A stretch of 64,000 nt of DNA. Origin: Adiantum capillus-veneris (lineage: Eukaryota > Streptophyta > Polypodiopsida > Polypodiales > Pteridaceae). The DNA lies in contig CM043969.1 of assembly GCA_014529385.2 (NCBI GenBank), positions 33,134,446-33,198,445 on the forward strand, written 5' to 3'. Shown here one piece after another: positions 46,041 to 56,673 of the stretch (position 1 is the stretch's first letter; each line of letters begins with the position of its first letter). The translations under genes and the position numbers were made by a program. Below the pieces are notes generated by a model. The model did not search any database. It had not been told where the DNA came from and saw only the letters and a program-made list of their open reading frames with translations.

Positions 46041-46440
46041 ATTTGAGATGAATTCTCCTCCTCGATCTATGCGAAGCTTCTTCACCTTCTTTCTTGTTTC
46101 ATTTCCTACAAGCTTTTGCCACATTTTAAACTTTCCAAAAGATTCAGACTTCTCACAAATGAAATACACCCACATCTTTCTACTAAAGTCGTTGACTAAC
46201 AGGAAAAAGTAGAAAGATCCACCTAAAGCGGATGTAGACATTTTTCCACAGAGATCTGCATGTACCAACTCTAGAGGAGACCTGAGCTCGATTACTACTC
46301 TCTTGTGGAAATGCCTTTCTTTGTTGTTTGCCCATCATGCAAGCTTCACAAACTTCATTCATCTCTGAGATTTGAGGCAAGTGTGCTACCATCCCAGATT
46401 TTTGCATCTCTTTTAGCACAGCAATGCTTAAGTGACCAAA
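46041..46440 (-). pseudogene. C2 integrase, N-terminal half
   Basis: The zinc region is seen in HERFGHLSIAVLKEMQ and VCEACMMGKQQRKAF. The core starts with MVHADLCGKM (first Asp) and reaches KLRIDRGGEFISNEF (second Asp), where TatB is inserted. One frame change lies near 46270. It joins the half at 35660-36377 with no loss other than the duplicated AATTC. Confidence 0.88.
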
Positions 46441-46887
46441 TCTCTCATGCCATCATTGAGTTGTACCTTTTTTTGTAGTGACAGTAAGTGCAGAAAGTTC
46501 GTAGAGGTTGTTGCGCCTTACACCCTTTCCCACTGTGTTGCCTTTAGAATCCAAGATTTCTGCTCCATTTTTCTTGAAACGGACTTCAAGATCACGATCA
46601 GTGATTGCAGCAATTGACAACAAATTCTTCTTGATTTGAGGCACGTACAACACATTAGAGAGCTCTTTAGTTTTACCTGTAGCTGCTAAAAAAGAAATTG
46701 TCCCAGACCCTTTGGCTGGACATTTGGCATTATTCCCAACAATTACACTTATGGGTTCCAGTAAAGGCTTCCAGGAACTATACCAATCTTTCTTACTAGT
46801 CATATGTCGGGATGCACCACTATCTAGAATCCAAGAACCATCAACAAGCGGAGTTTGTGCTGATGAGCATACCTCTTCTATGATAGC
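46441..46887 (-). pseudogene. C2 protease
   Basis: After one stop following gag the frame reads LVDGSWILDSGASRHM, the copia protease active site with an intact D-S-G (about 46810-46835). It continues with TSKKDWYSSWKPL, CPAKGSGTISF and LSNVLYVPQIKKNLLSI into the pre-integrase segment. It would process the polyprotein. Confidence 0.88.
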
Positions 46888-47742
46888 TCATAGTTCAAGG
46901 TCTGTTTCAACATTGTTGGCGGATTCTCTTTCCTTCCAAGAAGCTTTCATGGTGCCGTTCTTCTCATCTGCTTTCTTCTTTCTACAATCTTTAACAGCAT
47001 GACCCTTCTTGTCACAATAAAAACAGCTACCTGAAAATTTCCTCTTCTTCGGCTTCTTCTTAGAAGCATTTGACGTAGTGCCCTTGCCTTTTGTGAAGGT
47101 AGCATCACCTCCACCATCCCTGGTTCTCATTCGTAGCTCCTCTTCAAGCAATATTGCACTTAGTTCTTCAAACGTAAGAGGGGTTGGACGAACCTGAGTG
47201 TTGAGTGCCGTAACGAGACCATCATATCTCGCCAGAAGTATGCGAATGCAGCGCCGATCTAAATCTTCAAGAGAAATAGCCACACCAACGGTAGCTAATT
47301 GATCTTGGAGGTCCTTAATCCGCTTGATGAAGGCCTCCACTTTCTCTCCATCAAAAAGTTTCTCAGCAGCATATTGGCGAGCCAATATGTTCCAAGCTTC
47401 ATGTGCTTTAGTGGTATGCTGATTCAAAGTGAGGACAGAATCACTTACACACATGACAATGGCGCATAATGCATCTGCATTCCTTCTTTTCCAAGCACGT
47501 AGAAGAGTAGCATCCAGGGGAATTACAACGCTTGGATTTGCTGGATCATTTTTTGCAGTGGGCTCCGGGTCTGCACCATTTGACCCCAACACCGTATCCA
47601 ACAATTCATATGAATCTAGAATTGCAGAAATTTTGAATTTCCACAATGTGTAGTTGGTGCCGTCAAGCTTTCCTTCGGTGAATGCTGGTGGACGAATGCG
47701 AAGCGGAGTAGCACCGGCAACGGCACTTGAAGACGCCGACAT
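46888..47742 (-). CDS. C2 gag
   Basis: An intact frame of 284 codons from ATG 47742 (MSASSSAVAGATPLRIRP; an in-frame ATG eight codons upstream also exists). The copia gag core is clear: KLDGTNYTLWKFKISAIL, EAWNILARQYAAEKLFDGE, ALNTQVRPTPLTFEELSAIL. The end carries an intact CCHC zinc knuckle, CFYCDKKGHAVKDC, in a Lys-rich surrounding. The terminal stop (about 46886) looks like a mutation, since the protease follows in the same frame. Confidence 0.88.
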   Translation of the reverse strand: MSASSSAVAGATPLRIRPPAFTEGKLDGTNYTLWKFKISAILDSYELLDTVLGSNGADPEPTAKNDPANPSVVIPLDATLLRAWKRRNADALCAIVMCVSDSVLTLNQHTTKAHEAWNILARQYAAEKLFDGEKVEAFIKRIKDLQDQLATVGVAISLEDLDRRCIRILLARYDGLVTALNTQVRPTPLTFEELSAILLEEELRMRTRDGGGDATFTKGKGTTSNASKKKPKKRKFSGSCFYCDKKGHAVKDCRKKKADEKNGTMKASWKERESANNVETDLEL

Positions 47743-47774
47743 AATTGATTTTGCAAAGTAATACAAGTACTTCT

Positions 47775-48351
47775 CGCACTTTCTTAGCTACGAGCACCTA
47801 TAAAAGGTGGACAGTGGCATTCAGTCATGACCTTTTCCCTAAACGGCTGTGTAACGCACAACATGGTTTTTCTCATCAAGTAGCCTTCCCAAATGGAATA
47901 TCTTGCTACTGTCTCCCCATCCCGTATCCGTGTGAAAACATCTGCAAAATCTGTATATGTGGCATGCTGGTCGACCATATCCTCGAAGCTCCTATGATGT
48001 ATCACCGAAATAGCCAGAACCAACGGCTTCCAAGACAAAGCATCTGCCACCACATTCTTCTGTCCCTGCACATGGACAATCTGGAAGTGAAACTGTGACA
48101 AGATATTCACCCACCTCATCTGCTTTTCCGATAGCTGCTTCCGTGACAAGAAATAGCACAAACTCTGATAGTCTGTAAAGACAGTAAAATCCGCTCCGAG
48201 TAGGTAATGCCGCCACTGATTAAGAGCATGGATAACCGCCAAAAGCTCTTTCTCATAAATCTATGTTGTCATCTCCGGCCTTGAGAACAATCGGCTCTCG
48301 TAAGCAATGACATGGCCTTCTTGCATTAAGACCGCACCTAGACTACGACCA
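47775..48351 (-). pseudogene. gypsy RNase H-integrase fragment in C2 leader
   Basis: From the inner edge of the C2 5' LTR the minus strand reads GRSLGAVLMQEGHVIAYESR. It continues with ELLAVIHALNQWRHYLLG, FTDYQSLCYFLSRKQLSE, and NVVADALSWKPL. It ends at the start of an integrase zinc site (ECHCPPFIG). This is the RNase H and linker of a gypsy element, of a type different from G1, TatB or X1. One stop is present. The piece lies exactly between the copia LTR and copia gag, and the whole C2 has a clean target duplication, so it was probably part of C2 when it inserted. Confidence 0.75.
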
Positions 48352-49074
48352 TGTAAGAAATGTGGAGAGACACAATGCAAAGTAGATTACTGGCAAATCA
48401 AAAACTTTGGATTAGCACACTATACAAATTGATGGCGTCATCCACCCATGCGCTCTCAAGGTAGAGCTTAGATGGCAATTTAGACAACTAGAGCAAGTGA
48501 ATACAAGGGACTAATAATCCTTACACAAGGATGTGCTGTGTGCATCAAGTGTGCACACCATTCTACCAAAATAATCATGAAAAGGCCTCCTTATATAGTT
48601 GTAAGGGAGCCTCTAAACGCCCATGTGCAGCCGCCCTTAGTTAGCCAAGTCCAAGTAGGACTCTCCCATGCACCCATGTGTAGCCGCTTTTGGGTAGACA
48701 AGTCCTCCTAGAAATCGGCCACTGGCCAAAGACCACCGGCCACCGACCACCGACCAAAGACCATGGGCCACCGGCCACTGGACGGCCATTTTCCGGCCAT
48801 CGTCCGGCCAAGATATTCCGGCGAAAAGGAATATTCCGGTGAAGGAAGAAAAAAAAAGTCTCGGGGGCTTCTGGCCCCGAGGCCCCCAAAGTTGCCCCTG
48901 AACTTGCTCCGTACCACCCACGATCACAAATAGAGATCTCATCAACGTGCATAGCTGGAATCCACCAAATATATGTGCACCATTGGCTTCTCCTCATATG
49001 GGGGCCTTACAAACTGTGCAGCATATATTGTGGTGGAAAAACTTAGAGAAGTGGGCATTGCAAGTATACCAACA
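48352..49074 (-). repeat. 5' LTR of C2
   Basis: It is 723 bp and aligns with 33262-34035 apart from several small gaps in the CCGG-rich part. The core promoter is at 48579-48597. No usual primer site follows; the next bases are gypsy coding sequence, although by chance they start TGG. Confidence 0.9.
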
Positions 49075-49079
49075 GGGAC

Positions 49080-49913
49080 AACCAATTAGGCCGCGAAAAT
49101 GGTGTGCAATCGAGGGTAAATGGACCAACTATGAGACCAATGAGTGTTATTACCGACCAAAGTATGATGGAAATGTTCAATACGTGCCTATGAGGCCACA
49201 AGGACAACCCATGTATAGATATCAGCTTAATATGGCCCCAGTTCAAAGACCACCGACGATGGGAATGGAAAGACCTCAACCCGTGTTGGGTCAACAACCT
49301 CCATATCCGGGACATAATGTAGTGCCTGTAAAGTACATGCATCCAGAGGAAGTCATAGATGAACAAGTACTAGTGCCTGTTACACCCTATGCTGAGCCTA
49401 GTACATCTACTTAATGGTAGAAGGAGATTGGTATAATTCACATCCACCACCAATGGAAGAACCTGTGATTTATGCTACATCAGAGCTTGCACCATGTACT
49501 ATGTAGCTAATCAAGGAGTTAGACCTCCTATGGTAACACCCATGATTAAGCCCATAATTGAAAACTATCATAACTGTGTTGCAGATGATCATTGGAAAAA
49601 TGAATGCCCAGAGCCTGACAAGAACCTCAAGCCAGTTGAAGCTTATGGCATACAAAGTTGCAAAAAGGGAGGACACTTCCCGGAAGATTGTCCAAAAAAT
49701 CCTTTAAACAAGGGTAAAACAGTAGTGAACGTAGTCCTCCAGGTGATACCTAGTAGCTCATCTGAGAGTGAACCGATTGTTCCAATCAAGGTAATCACCA
49801 GAGCCCATGCTAAGAAAAAGAAACATAACTCCTCTGATGATTCAAAAAATACAAAAATTTCCTCTCAAAAGACCAAAGGAAGCAAAAACAAAAGGTTTGA
49901 GATGAGGAAATAG
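49080..49913 (+). pseudogene. G1 gag, second part with paired zinc-knuckle remnants
   Basis: The gag frame resumes as QPIRPRKWCAIEGKWTNYE and is Pro/Gln/Met-rich to a stop at 49412. The frame 49494-49913 carries two knuckle remnants, NCVADDHWKNEC and SCKKGGHFPEDC, about 30 residues apart. Each keeps the second Cys, His and last Cys, but the first Cys is lost. The end is Lys/Ser-rich. Confidence 0.75.
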
Positions 49914-51009
49914 AACAAAGGGTTGAAATCAAGGAGAAAGCAAAGAAGCTATTCCAGGAAAAGGTGAAAGAAACTGGAAGCGAAATCAAGGAAACCACCA
50001 TGAAATCTGGAGGATCAATTTTGGTTGACAAAATTTTTTATCCTATTAATACAGCTTTGGAAGCCTACCAAGCGGGACTTAAATCAAGCCAAAACATGAA
50101 AAAAAAATGGAAAACTATCCTTCTCCAAACATGGAAGCAGCTAAGCTTGAAGCTTATCAAAATTTGGTAAGAATCACTCAAGAGATGATGGAAAAACAAA
50201 GACCCAAGCTTGAAAATATGGCAAAAGCTGAGGAGCTTGTGGTAAGATCCAATAAAGAAAATTCCAAAATGGTGGTAGAACCCCACCTTGAAACAAAAGA
50301 GTCAGAACTTGTAGTGCCGGACAGCGAAGATGTCTTAGACGGAATTCCATTCGTAGAGAAGACTGGCCTGGACACTTATGGAAAAAAGTTAGAGCGATCA
50401 ATGATGGGAGCCTAACTCTGAAGTTAGCTCTTATAGAGGAAGTATGGTTAGAAAATCTACCTCCTGATATGGACGTGGATGTACAATCCTTGTATGGGGA
50501 CTGTGGATCTGAAGCTTCAGGGATGTCTAAACCATTGACCTTGAAAACACTACCCTCTTACTTGGGAGATAACGAAGATGAATCCATAGTGTGTAAAACC
50601 ACTCAGGTAAAAAGAGCGGAACAAACCCTAGAGGTAGACAACATTCATTCAATTATGTCTACACCCATCCAATGCACTCTTACTTGAGGAGAACTATTAA
50701 AAATCAGACCATATTCATAGAATAATCTACAGAAAACTTTAGAGAAGATGGAATGACAGGGCTAATCGCAAAAAATTTGGAAAAATTGAAACACTAATTG
50801 GATATCAAAGAGATTAGATCTGTTCCAATAGACAACATCCATTCAATCATATCTACACCTATCCAATGCACTCTTACTTTAGGAGAACTGTTAAAAATCA
50901 AGCCATATCTATGGAATGATCTAGAAAAAACTCTAGAGAAAGTGGGAATAACGGGGTAATCGCAAAAAATTTAGGAAAATTGAAACACAAAATGGACAAC
51001 AAAGAGATC
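49914..51009 (+). pseudogene. G1 gag-PR linker with internal duplication
   Basis: Short frames rich in Lys and Glu (VEIKEKAKKLFQEKVKE and similar) may be helical. The segment IHSIMSTPIQCTLT (about 50642-50687) and the following LGELLKIKPYLWNDLEKTL (about 50875-50930) resemble the short segment before the protease in related elements. A tandem duplication covers this part. Confidence 0.55.
50631..50990 (+). repeat. tandem duplication of about 195 bases in G1
   Basis: The block 50631-50793 is repeated at about 50827-50987 with scattered differences (both contain caatgcactcttact and aatcgcaaaaaattt). Confidence 0.85.
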
Positions 51010-51425
51010 CATCTGTTCGAATGAAAAAAGTTGGAGAATACTATGAAGGGAAAAAAGGAAACACGACCCTTCTAGTGAGGTATATTGATATAGAAACCAT
51101 GGTAATACTGGATAGTGGGGTAGGAATAGCCATAGCCATGAAAGCAGTATGGGAATCCTAGGGACAACCAGCTATTAGACAAACTCGAATGAAATTGCAA
51201 TTGGTTGATGGACATACCGAAAGACCCTTAGGACTACTTTAAAAAGTACAAGTTAATTCTTGTGGGATTGGATATCAACACATTTTTGCCATAGTAGACT
51301 TTGGAAAGAAAATCAATTATGAAATCATATTAGGGAAGACCTTTCATGCGATAAGTATAACTCATCCAATATTGGGGAAGCAATTATTTGTACCTGAAGC
51401 AAGTGGGATCAATAACAAGGGTTAA
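51010..51425 (+). pseudogene. G1 first protease
   Basis: The frame reads TTLLVRYIDIETMVILDSG, with the active site V-I-L-D-S-G at about 51102-51119. Then KLQLVDGHTERPLGLL, and EIILGKTF (about 51321-51340), the ILG block. Two stops break it. Its place before RT is the standard one. The second protease-like domain after the integrase is a different sequence. Confidence 0.75.
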
Positions 51426-53404
51426 TCTAAAAGATCACACTTATAGAGATGTCATGAAAACGCCCATACATGAATTCGATTCAATCTCTTCGGTTGAAAC
51501 TAAGCTTCTATCTTGGTTGAACAAAGACACTCCTATTTGGATGTGTGGAGCTTCAAAAAAGGAGAGCTTAAAACCAGTAGAATGTATCTTAGAAAGGATT
51601 TCATAGACGAAGCCTATGTACCTGAACCCTTTCTCAAGCATTTTTTTGAGCCATTTGAATGGACTCAAATTTTAGCGACAATGGATGTATGTGTTAAATA
51701 CGTCTTTGCCTACTCAATTTTGGAATGAGGATGGGTATGACATAATTCCTATACAAATGATTTCAACCCTTCACATTGAAGACAAAATTCAGAGATCCAA
51801 GGACTTGATGAAAGCTCAACAACTTTTTCCAGACCTCTACTATGATGCAACAGATGAGTTAGAAGAGCATTGAGCTACCTTAGCTGATTCGGGGTTGAAA
51901 AAAGAACATGTGAGAGCTAAGCTACTCATGAAAGGAGGGGAGTAAAAGTATTTTGACTTTCCTAATGAGAAATCAAGAAGATAGAAATGGTATAGACAAA
52001 AACGTGAAAGCTAGACCTATGCCATCAATCTCCAGTAGAACACAGTTCCTGATGCAGATAGATACACATGATTGTGTCAAGGACAAAATCACTAGTAGAT
52101 ATCCTTTAATCGAAGAACAAAAAATGACAAACATTGAGAAAAACGAGAAAGAAAACTCAAGTGAAGCCAAAAAAAAACAGGACAAGGGTTCAACCATGAC
52201 ACGAGTTGAGCGGAAAAAGAAGTATCAAGAGTTGAAAAAAGCTCTAAAGGAGATATATACAACCAAAATGGAAACCACAGAAGAGGATGGTATAGATGTA
52301 ATGAGTGTTCCATCCCATTACAAGAAATATACTCTCCAAGACCAAAAAATCATAGTCAAACAACCTGTCAGAGAACTACAAAAACAGGGCAAGTTCCATG
52401 AAGGACCTAAAAACGTGAAAAAGATAGATCTGGATGAACCAGGAGAAGAGCCTAGACCTGCCTACATTGCAAATGACCTGACAAAAGAAGAAGAAGAGAT
52501 TTTGTTAAGCTTACTGAAAGACCAAGATATCTTTGCTAGTTCTTATAAGGATCTCAAGGGTGTTGATCCAGAAATCTGTCAACATACCATACCCATGAGA
52601 GATGATGTGAAACCAAGTAGACAAAGGCCATATACATATAATGAGACATTTGCCAGAAAGATCAAAGAAGAAATTGAAAAAATAAAGGAAGCCGAATTCA
52701 TTTATGAAATTGAACACACAGATTGGGTGTCTCCAATTGTGGTAGTACCCAAGAAGAATAGAAAACTATGGGTTTGTGTCAACCTCAAGAAAGTGAATGC
52801 AGCTACCATTAGAGACAACTTTCCTCTTTCTATCACTGAGCATGTTTTAGAACGAATCGTAGAAAAAGAATCTTACAGATTTTTAGATGGCTTTTTGGGA
52901 TACAATCAACTTTTGGTTGACCCAAAAGATCATCATAAAACTGCTTTTGCAACAGAATGGGATATTTTTGCCTATCGGGTTATGACTTTTGGGTTAGCTA
53001 ATACTCCTGCCACCTTTCAAAGATTGATGAGCCATGCTTTTAAAGAATACCTTAGAAATTTCTTGGAAGTATCTATGGATGATCTATGCATACATTCATC
53101 AATCCAGGCTGATCATTTTGAACACCTCAAAAAGGTATTTGAAAAATGTAGACTTTATAGGATTTTCTTAAATGTTGAAAAGTGCATATTTATAGGTAGA
53201 CAAGGAAAATTTCTTGGACATATAGTGTCTAAAAATGGCATATCTACCGATATGGACAAAATTCATGTTATTGCTAATTTGCCTAGACCAACAATAGTCA
53301 AAGGGGTTCAAGCCTTCATTGGATATTACAGACAATTCATTTACATGTACGCTATAATTGCAAAACCCATGTATAGCTTGATTACACACTTTGAATGGAC
53401 TTAG
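51426..53404 (+). pseudogene. G1 reverse transcriptase with N-terminal linker
   Basis: A poorly kept linker runs to 51952. From 51953 a 483-codon frame is open. Its first 200 residues are charged (EKNEKENSSEAKKKQDKGS), then the RT lead-in (DDVKPSRQRPYTYNETFA), fingers (WVSPIVVVPKKNRKLWVCVN), FGLANTPATFQRLM and the catalytic site, here SMDDL (about 53071-53085) instead of YMDDL as in G2. The thumb has GKFLGHIVSKNGIS. It stops at 53402 in HFEWT*, just before RNase H. The Tyr to Ser change and the stop make the copy inactive. Confidence 0.88.
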
Positions 53405-53900
53405 ACGTGTGAAGAATCTTTCATGAAGCTTAAGCAAGCTCTCACTTTGGATCCAATATTGAAAGCACCAGATTGGTATAAGATATTCCACATACATGTA
53501 AATGCTTCCAATTTTGCCATTGGGTGTATACTAGCTCAACCAGGAGATGAAAAATTGATTTTTCCATTTCTTATGCTAGCCGCGATAGTTGAACATGGCA
53601 GAAAAGATTTATACCACCACCGAGAGGGAAGGACTAGGAATGATCTATGCCGTAAAAAAGTATAGACATGACCTATTAGCAAACAAATTTCTGTTCTTTG
53701 TGGACCACCAAGCCTTATTGTACTTGGTCAACAAGCCATGCAACACAGGAAGAATAGTGAGATGTTTCATCATTCTTCGAGAATTTGATTTCACTGTAGT
53801 TGTGAAAAAGGGCACTAATCATCAAAGAGCATATCATTTGTCTAGGATTGCTTTAGGGGACTAAAGGAGTAGACGATGATCTACCAGATGCATATCTATT
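53405..53900 (+). pseudogene. G1 RNase H
   Basis: It reads CEESFMKLKQAL then IHVNASNFAIG, where the first catalytic Asp has become Asn. A frame change near 53580 follows. It resumes with IYTTTEREGLGMIYAVKKYR and HQALLYLVNKPC, and ends QRAYHLSRIALG, where the last Asp is Tyr. G2 keeps Asp at both places, so these are losses in this copy. Confidence 0.85.
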
Positions 53901-54660
53901 CTCCATGGAAATGATACCTCAATGGTCGGAAAATATGGTGTCATTGATGACCATAGCTCAAGTGGATTCGCAAATACCACTTCCTATTACAATTGGATTA
54001 ATTGAGGAATCGGCTACGTATCAGTTACTAGCTAGTAGGTTATACAAAAGAAATCGAGATGGAATATTGTTGTTGTGCATTAATCCAGAGGGAAAAAAAC
54101 CAATACCTAAGTCAAGCACATATTACCATAGTAGGACTTCACTTTGTGGAAGAGAAAACTATGCAAAGGATCTTGAGACTTGGAATACATTGGCCAACTA
54201 TGAGGAGTGATGTTCATTCTTTTGTAAAGGATTGACCTCAATGTCAAAAACAAACACCCATACTTCATGTAACAGTGTTCCAAATGTCGCTTGTTCCTAA
54301 GTGGAGTAACTATCTAGTTACTTACTTATCAAGCCGAACATTTCCTGAGGATATGAGTAAATGCCGTCAAAGAGCAATTGAAACTCAAGCAAGAGATTAT
54401 GCTCTTATTGGAAACCAATTGTATTGGAGAGGTAAGGACCAATATCTACGTCTTTGTGAAAATGAAGACGAATATATTCCAATTATAGAACAAGCACATG
54501 CTTGACTAGCTAGAGGTCACCTTTCTAGTGAGATCACTGCAAGAGCAATCTTAATGACAGGCATATGGTGGCCAACACTTTTTGCAGATGCCAAAGAATA
54601 TGTTCGGAGGTGTGATGCTTGTCAACGAGCAAAAATGCCAACACGTGCAGATAGCATGCC
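53901..54660 (+). pseudogene. G1 tandem integrase zinc-binding modules (two HHCC)
   Basis: The first module has its lead-in (LYKRNRDGILLLCINPEGK), then HITIVGLHFVEEKTM, ILRLGIHWPTMRSDVHSFV, and a Cys pair of which the first is now a stop (TGA). The second has ARDYALIGNQLYWRGKDQYL, then HA-stop-LARGHLSSEITA and WWPTLFADAKEYVRRCDACQ (to about 54640). Spacing is H-x6-H and x30 to the Cys pair in both, as in G2. The sequence of the two modules differs clearly, so the duplication is old. Confidence 0.7.
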
Positions 54661-55490
54661 CTTAAGACCAATGATGGGGACTAGAGCTTTCGCAAAATGG
54701 GGTATAGATTTTGTTGGTCCAATATAGACACCTGCTTATAGAACCCAAGTTCAATCATTGTAGCTACAGACTATTTGACCAAGTGGACTGAGGCTAAGGC
54801 AACTCAAAAGAATGATGCCAAAACAACCGCCGCATTCTTTATGAGTATGTGTTCACAAGATATGGATTGCCAATAAAAATTTTTAGTGATAGAGGAACTC
54901 ATTTCCTCAATGAGGTAATCGAGTATCTTCTTAATGAATTTATGGTCATCCATAACAAATCAGCTCCCTATCACCCCAAGCAAACGGACAAATTGAGCAT
55001 ACGAATAAAATTCTTAGCTTGGTATTGACCAAAGTGGTTAGTTCAGGAAGGACAGACTGGGAAATGAATCTCCATGCAGCTCTATGGGCTTATCGAGTTT
55101 CATTCAAAACAACTTTAAATGCTACACCCTTCACAACCTTGTTTATGGTCTTGATGCCATACTGCCAATAGAGTTTCTATTGCCGACACTAAGGGTAGCT
55201 AAGGATCTTGAGTGGACTGGGCATGAATTGTTAGAGAGACTTCAAGATTTAGAAAAGCTAGATGGGCAAAGGCTAACTGTTGTAGCTCACATCTATGCAC
55301 AAAAGTGAAAACAAAAACAGTTTTTTGATTACCATCTAATTACAAAAATCTTCAAAAAAGGGGATTTAATTTTAGTCTATTCCCTTAAGCAACACATTCC
55401 CAAGTTTACGAAAAAGGGAAACGGACCGTTTATCATTGAAGATGTATCTTCAAGTGGAGCAGTTAAGTTATCCACCTAGATGGTGAACCG
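54661..55490 (+). pseudogene. G1 integrase core and C-terminal domain
   Basis: The core reads FAKWGIDFVGPI (first Asp, about 54700) and, after frame damage, IKIFSDRGTHFLNEVIEYL (second Asp) and APYHPKQTD, where the Glu block is degraded. Then AALWAYRVSFKTTLNATPF and the LVYGLDAILPIEFLLPTLRV frame (55084-55308). The C-terminal domain shows FFDYHLITKIFKKGDLILVY and GNGPFIIEDVSSSGAVKLS. Confidence 0.82.
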
Positions 55491-56673
55491 ATGGCTAATT
55501 GGATTAGCGAATGTCGATTAAAGAAGTATAATTTTCCACTAACCAATGAATTGCTAGAAAGATTTCATGTAGCGAAGCAAAGAAAGATAAAACCACAGCA
55601 GGTTATTAATGAATCCCAAGAGGAAGCTCGGCTTCGAGTACTCAAAAGGAAAGCTGCTCTCAAGAATCAACAAATACATATTCCCATCAACACCCTGGAA
55701 ATAGATGACCGGCAATGGGAAGTGCAGAAAGATACAATGTCAACAAATGATGAATGATTAGATAAAATGGACCTTCGCATCAAAGTACAGCTCAACAATC
55801 ATAGCACAAATGCATTGGTCGATACAGGAGCTTGAGTAAATGCAATCATTTATTCCATGTACAAGAAAGCAACAAGTCAGTCTTTGACAGCAGGAATAGT
55901 GACTATCAAGGGATGCAACAAGAACCCAACACCAACATTGGGAGTAGTCACTTGAATGTGATAGTACATGGATGTTCATGCCCTCATTAGTTTGTATGCT
56001 TACCAGATGAACACATGAATGAGACAATGATTCTTGGAATCTCATGGATGCGGACGTACAAGGCAGTACCAAATTGGGATACAAATCAGCTAAAGCTATC
56101 ACCTAAAGGTGAACAACTCATTGTTCCAATTGCAGTAAGTAAAGAGGAATGGAAAAAAGGTTACCAGCAGAGTAAACCACGGATCAATCAATCTTCTCCA
56201 TCCTATCGACAAGCAAATGCTACAAGTAGCATGCAAGGAGTCAGGCAAATTTGGGTACCAAAAGCACAGCTTAAGGACAACCCGATTCAAATCTGGGTGC
56301 CCAAAACATCATCGACAATACCAAGGACGGTTCCAAAGATCACAACATAGACAGAAGCATCTCCGAGCAAGGAACCTAACAAAAAATGGATCTGGAAGAA
56401 AAAGAATCACTTATCCTCTCCGCAAACTATAAAACCGATCAAGCAATGGAGAGTTAAGTCTTAGAAAGCTCAACCACACCATTCTGACCAAGACGAACCA
56501 AGATATCAATGGCGGCTAAAAGCTCGACAACTGTCAAAAGTGATACCAACAGCTCAGGCAATCAGCATGCTAAAGCATCCTGATGGTACAATCAAGCAAA
56601 GAGTACACAAGCTACAAGATTTGCTCTTTGGAAGACAGTATCAGAAAGCCTCTACATCAGAACCCTTGAGTTA
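55491..56673 (+). pseudogene. G1 integrase tail joined to second retropepsin-like domain and basic tail
   Basis: The frame at 55491 continues the integrase end (NWISECRLKKYNFPLTNELL) and a charged linker rich in Lys/Gln. After a stop at 55755, in the same frame, the protease-like domain follows. NALVDTGA is at about 55808-55831 (now with a stop right after) and ETMILGISWMRTYKAVPNW at about 56023-56080. The last part (56080-56673) is basic and repeats the phrase QIWVPK twice. In G2 the domain has no stop up to the C1 insertion. The close linkage suggests it was made as the C-terminus of the pol polyprotein. Its role is unknown. Confidence 0.7.

Larger units (their letters stand above)
33262..49074 (-). 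mobile_element. C2: Ty1/copia element with chimeric leader, interrupted by TatB
   Basis: LTRs of 0.72-0.77 kb flank copia genes on the minus strand. The flanks GGGAC (33257-33261 and 49075-49079) are a perfect target duplication in G1 gag. Gag-PR-integrase-RT-RNase H are present with few stops. TatB splits the integrase. Between the 5' LTR and gag lies a piece of gypsy RNase H-integrase instead of a copia leader with an iMet primer site. Confidence 0.92.
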
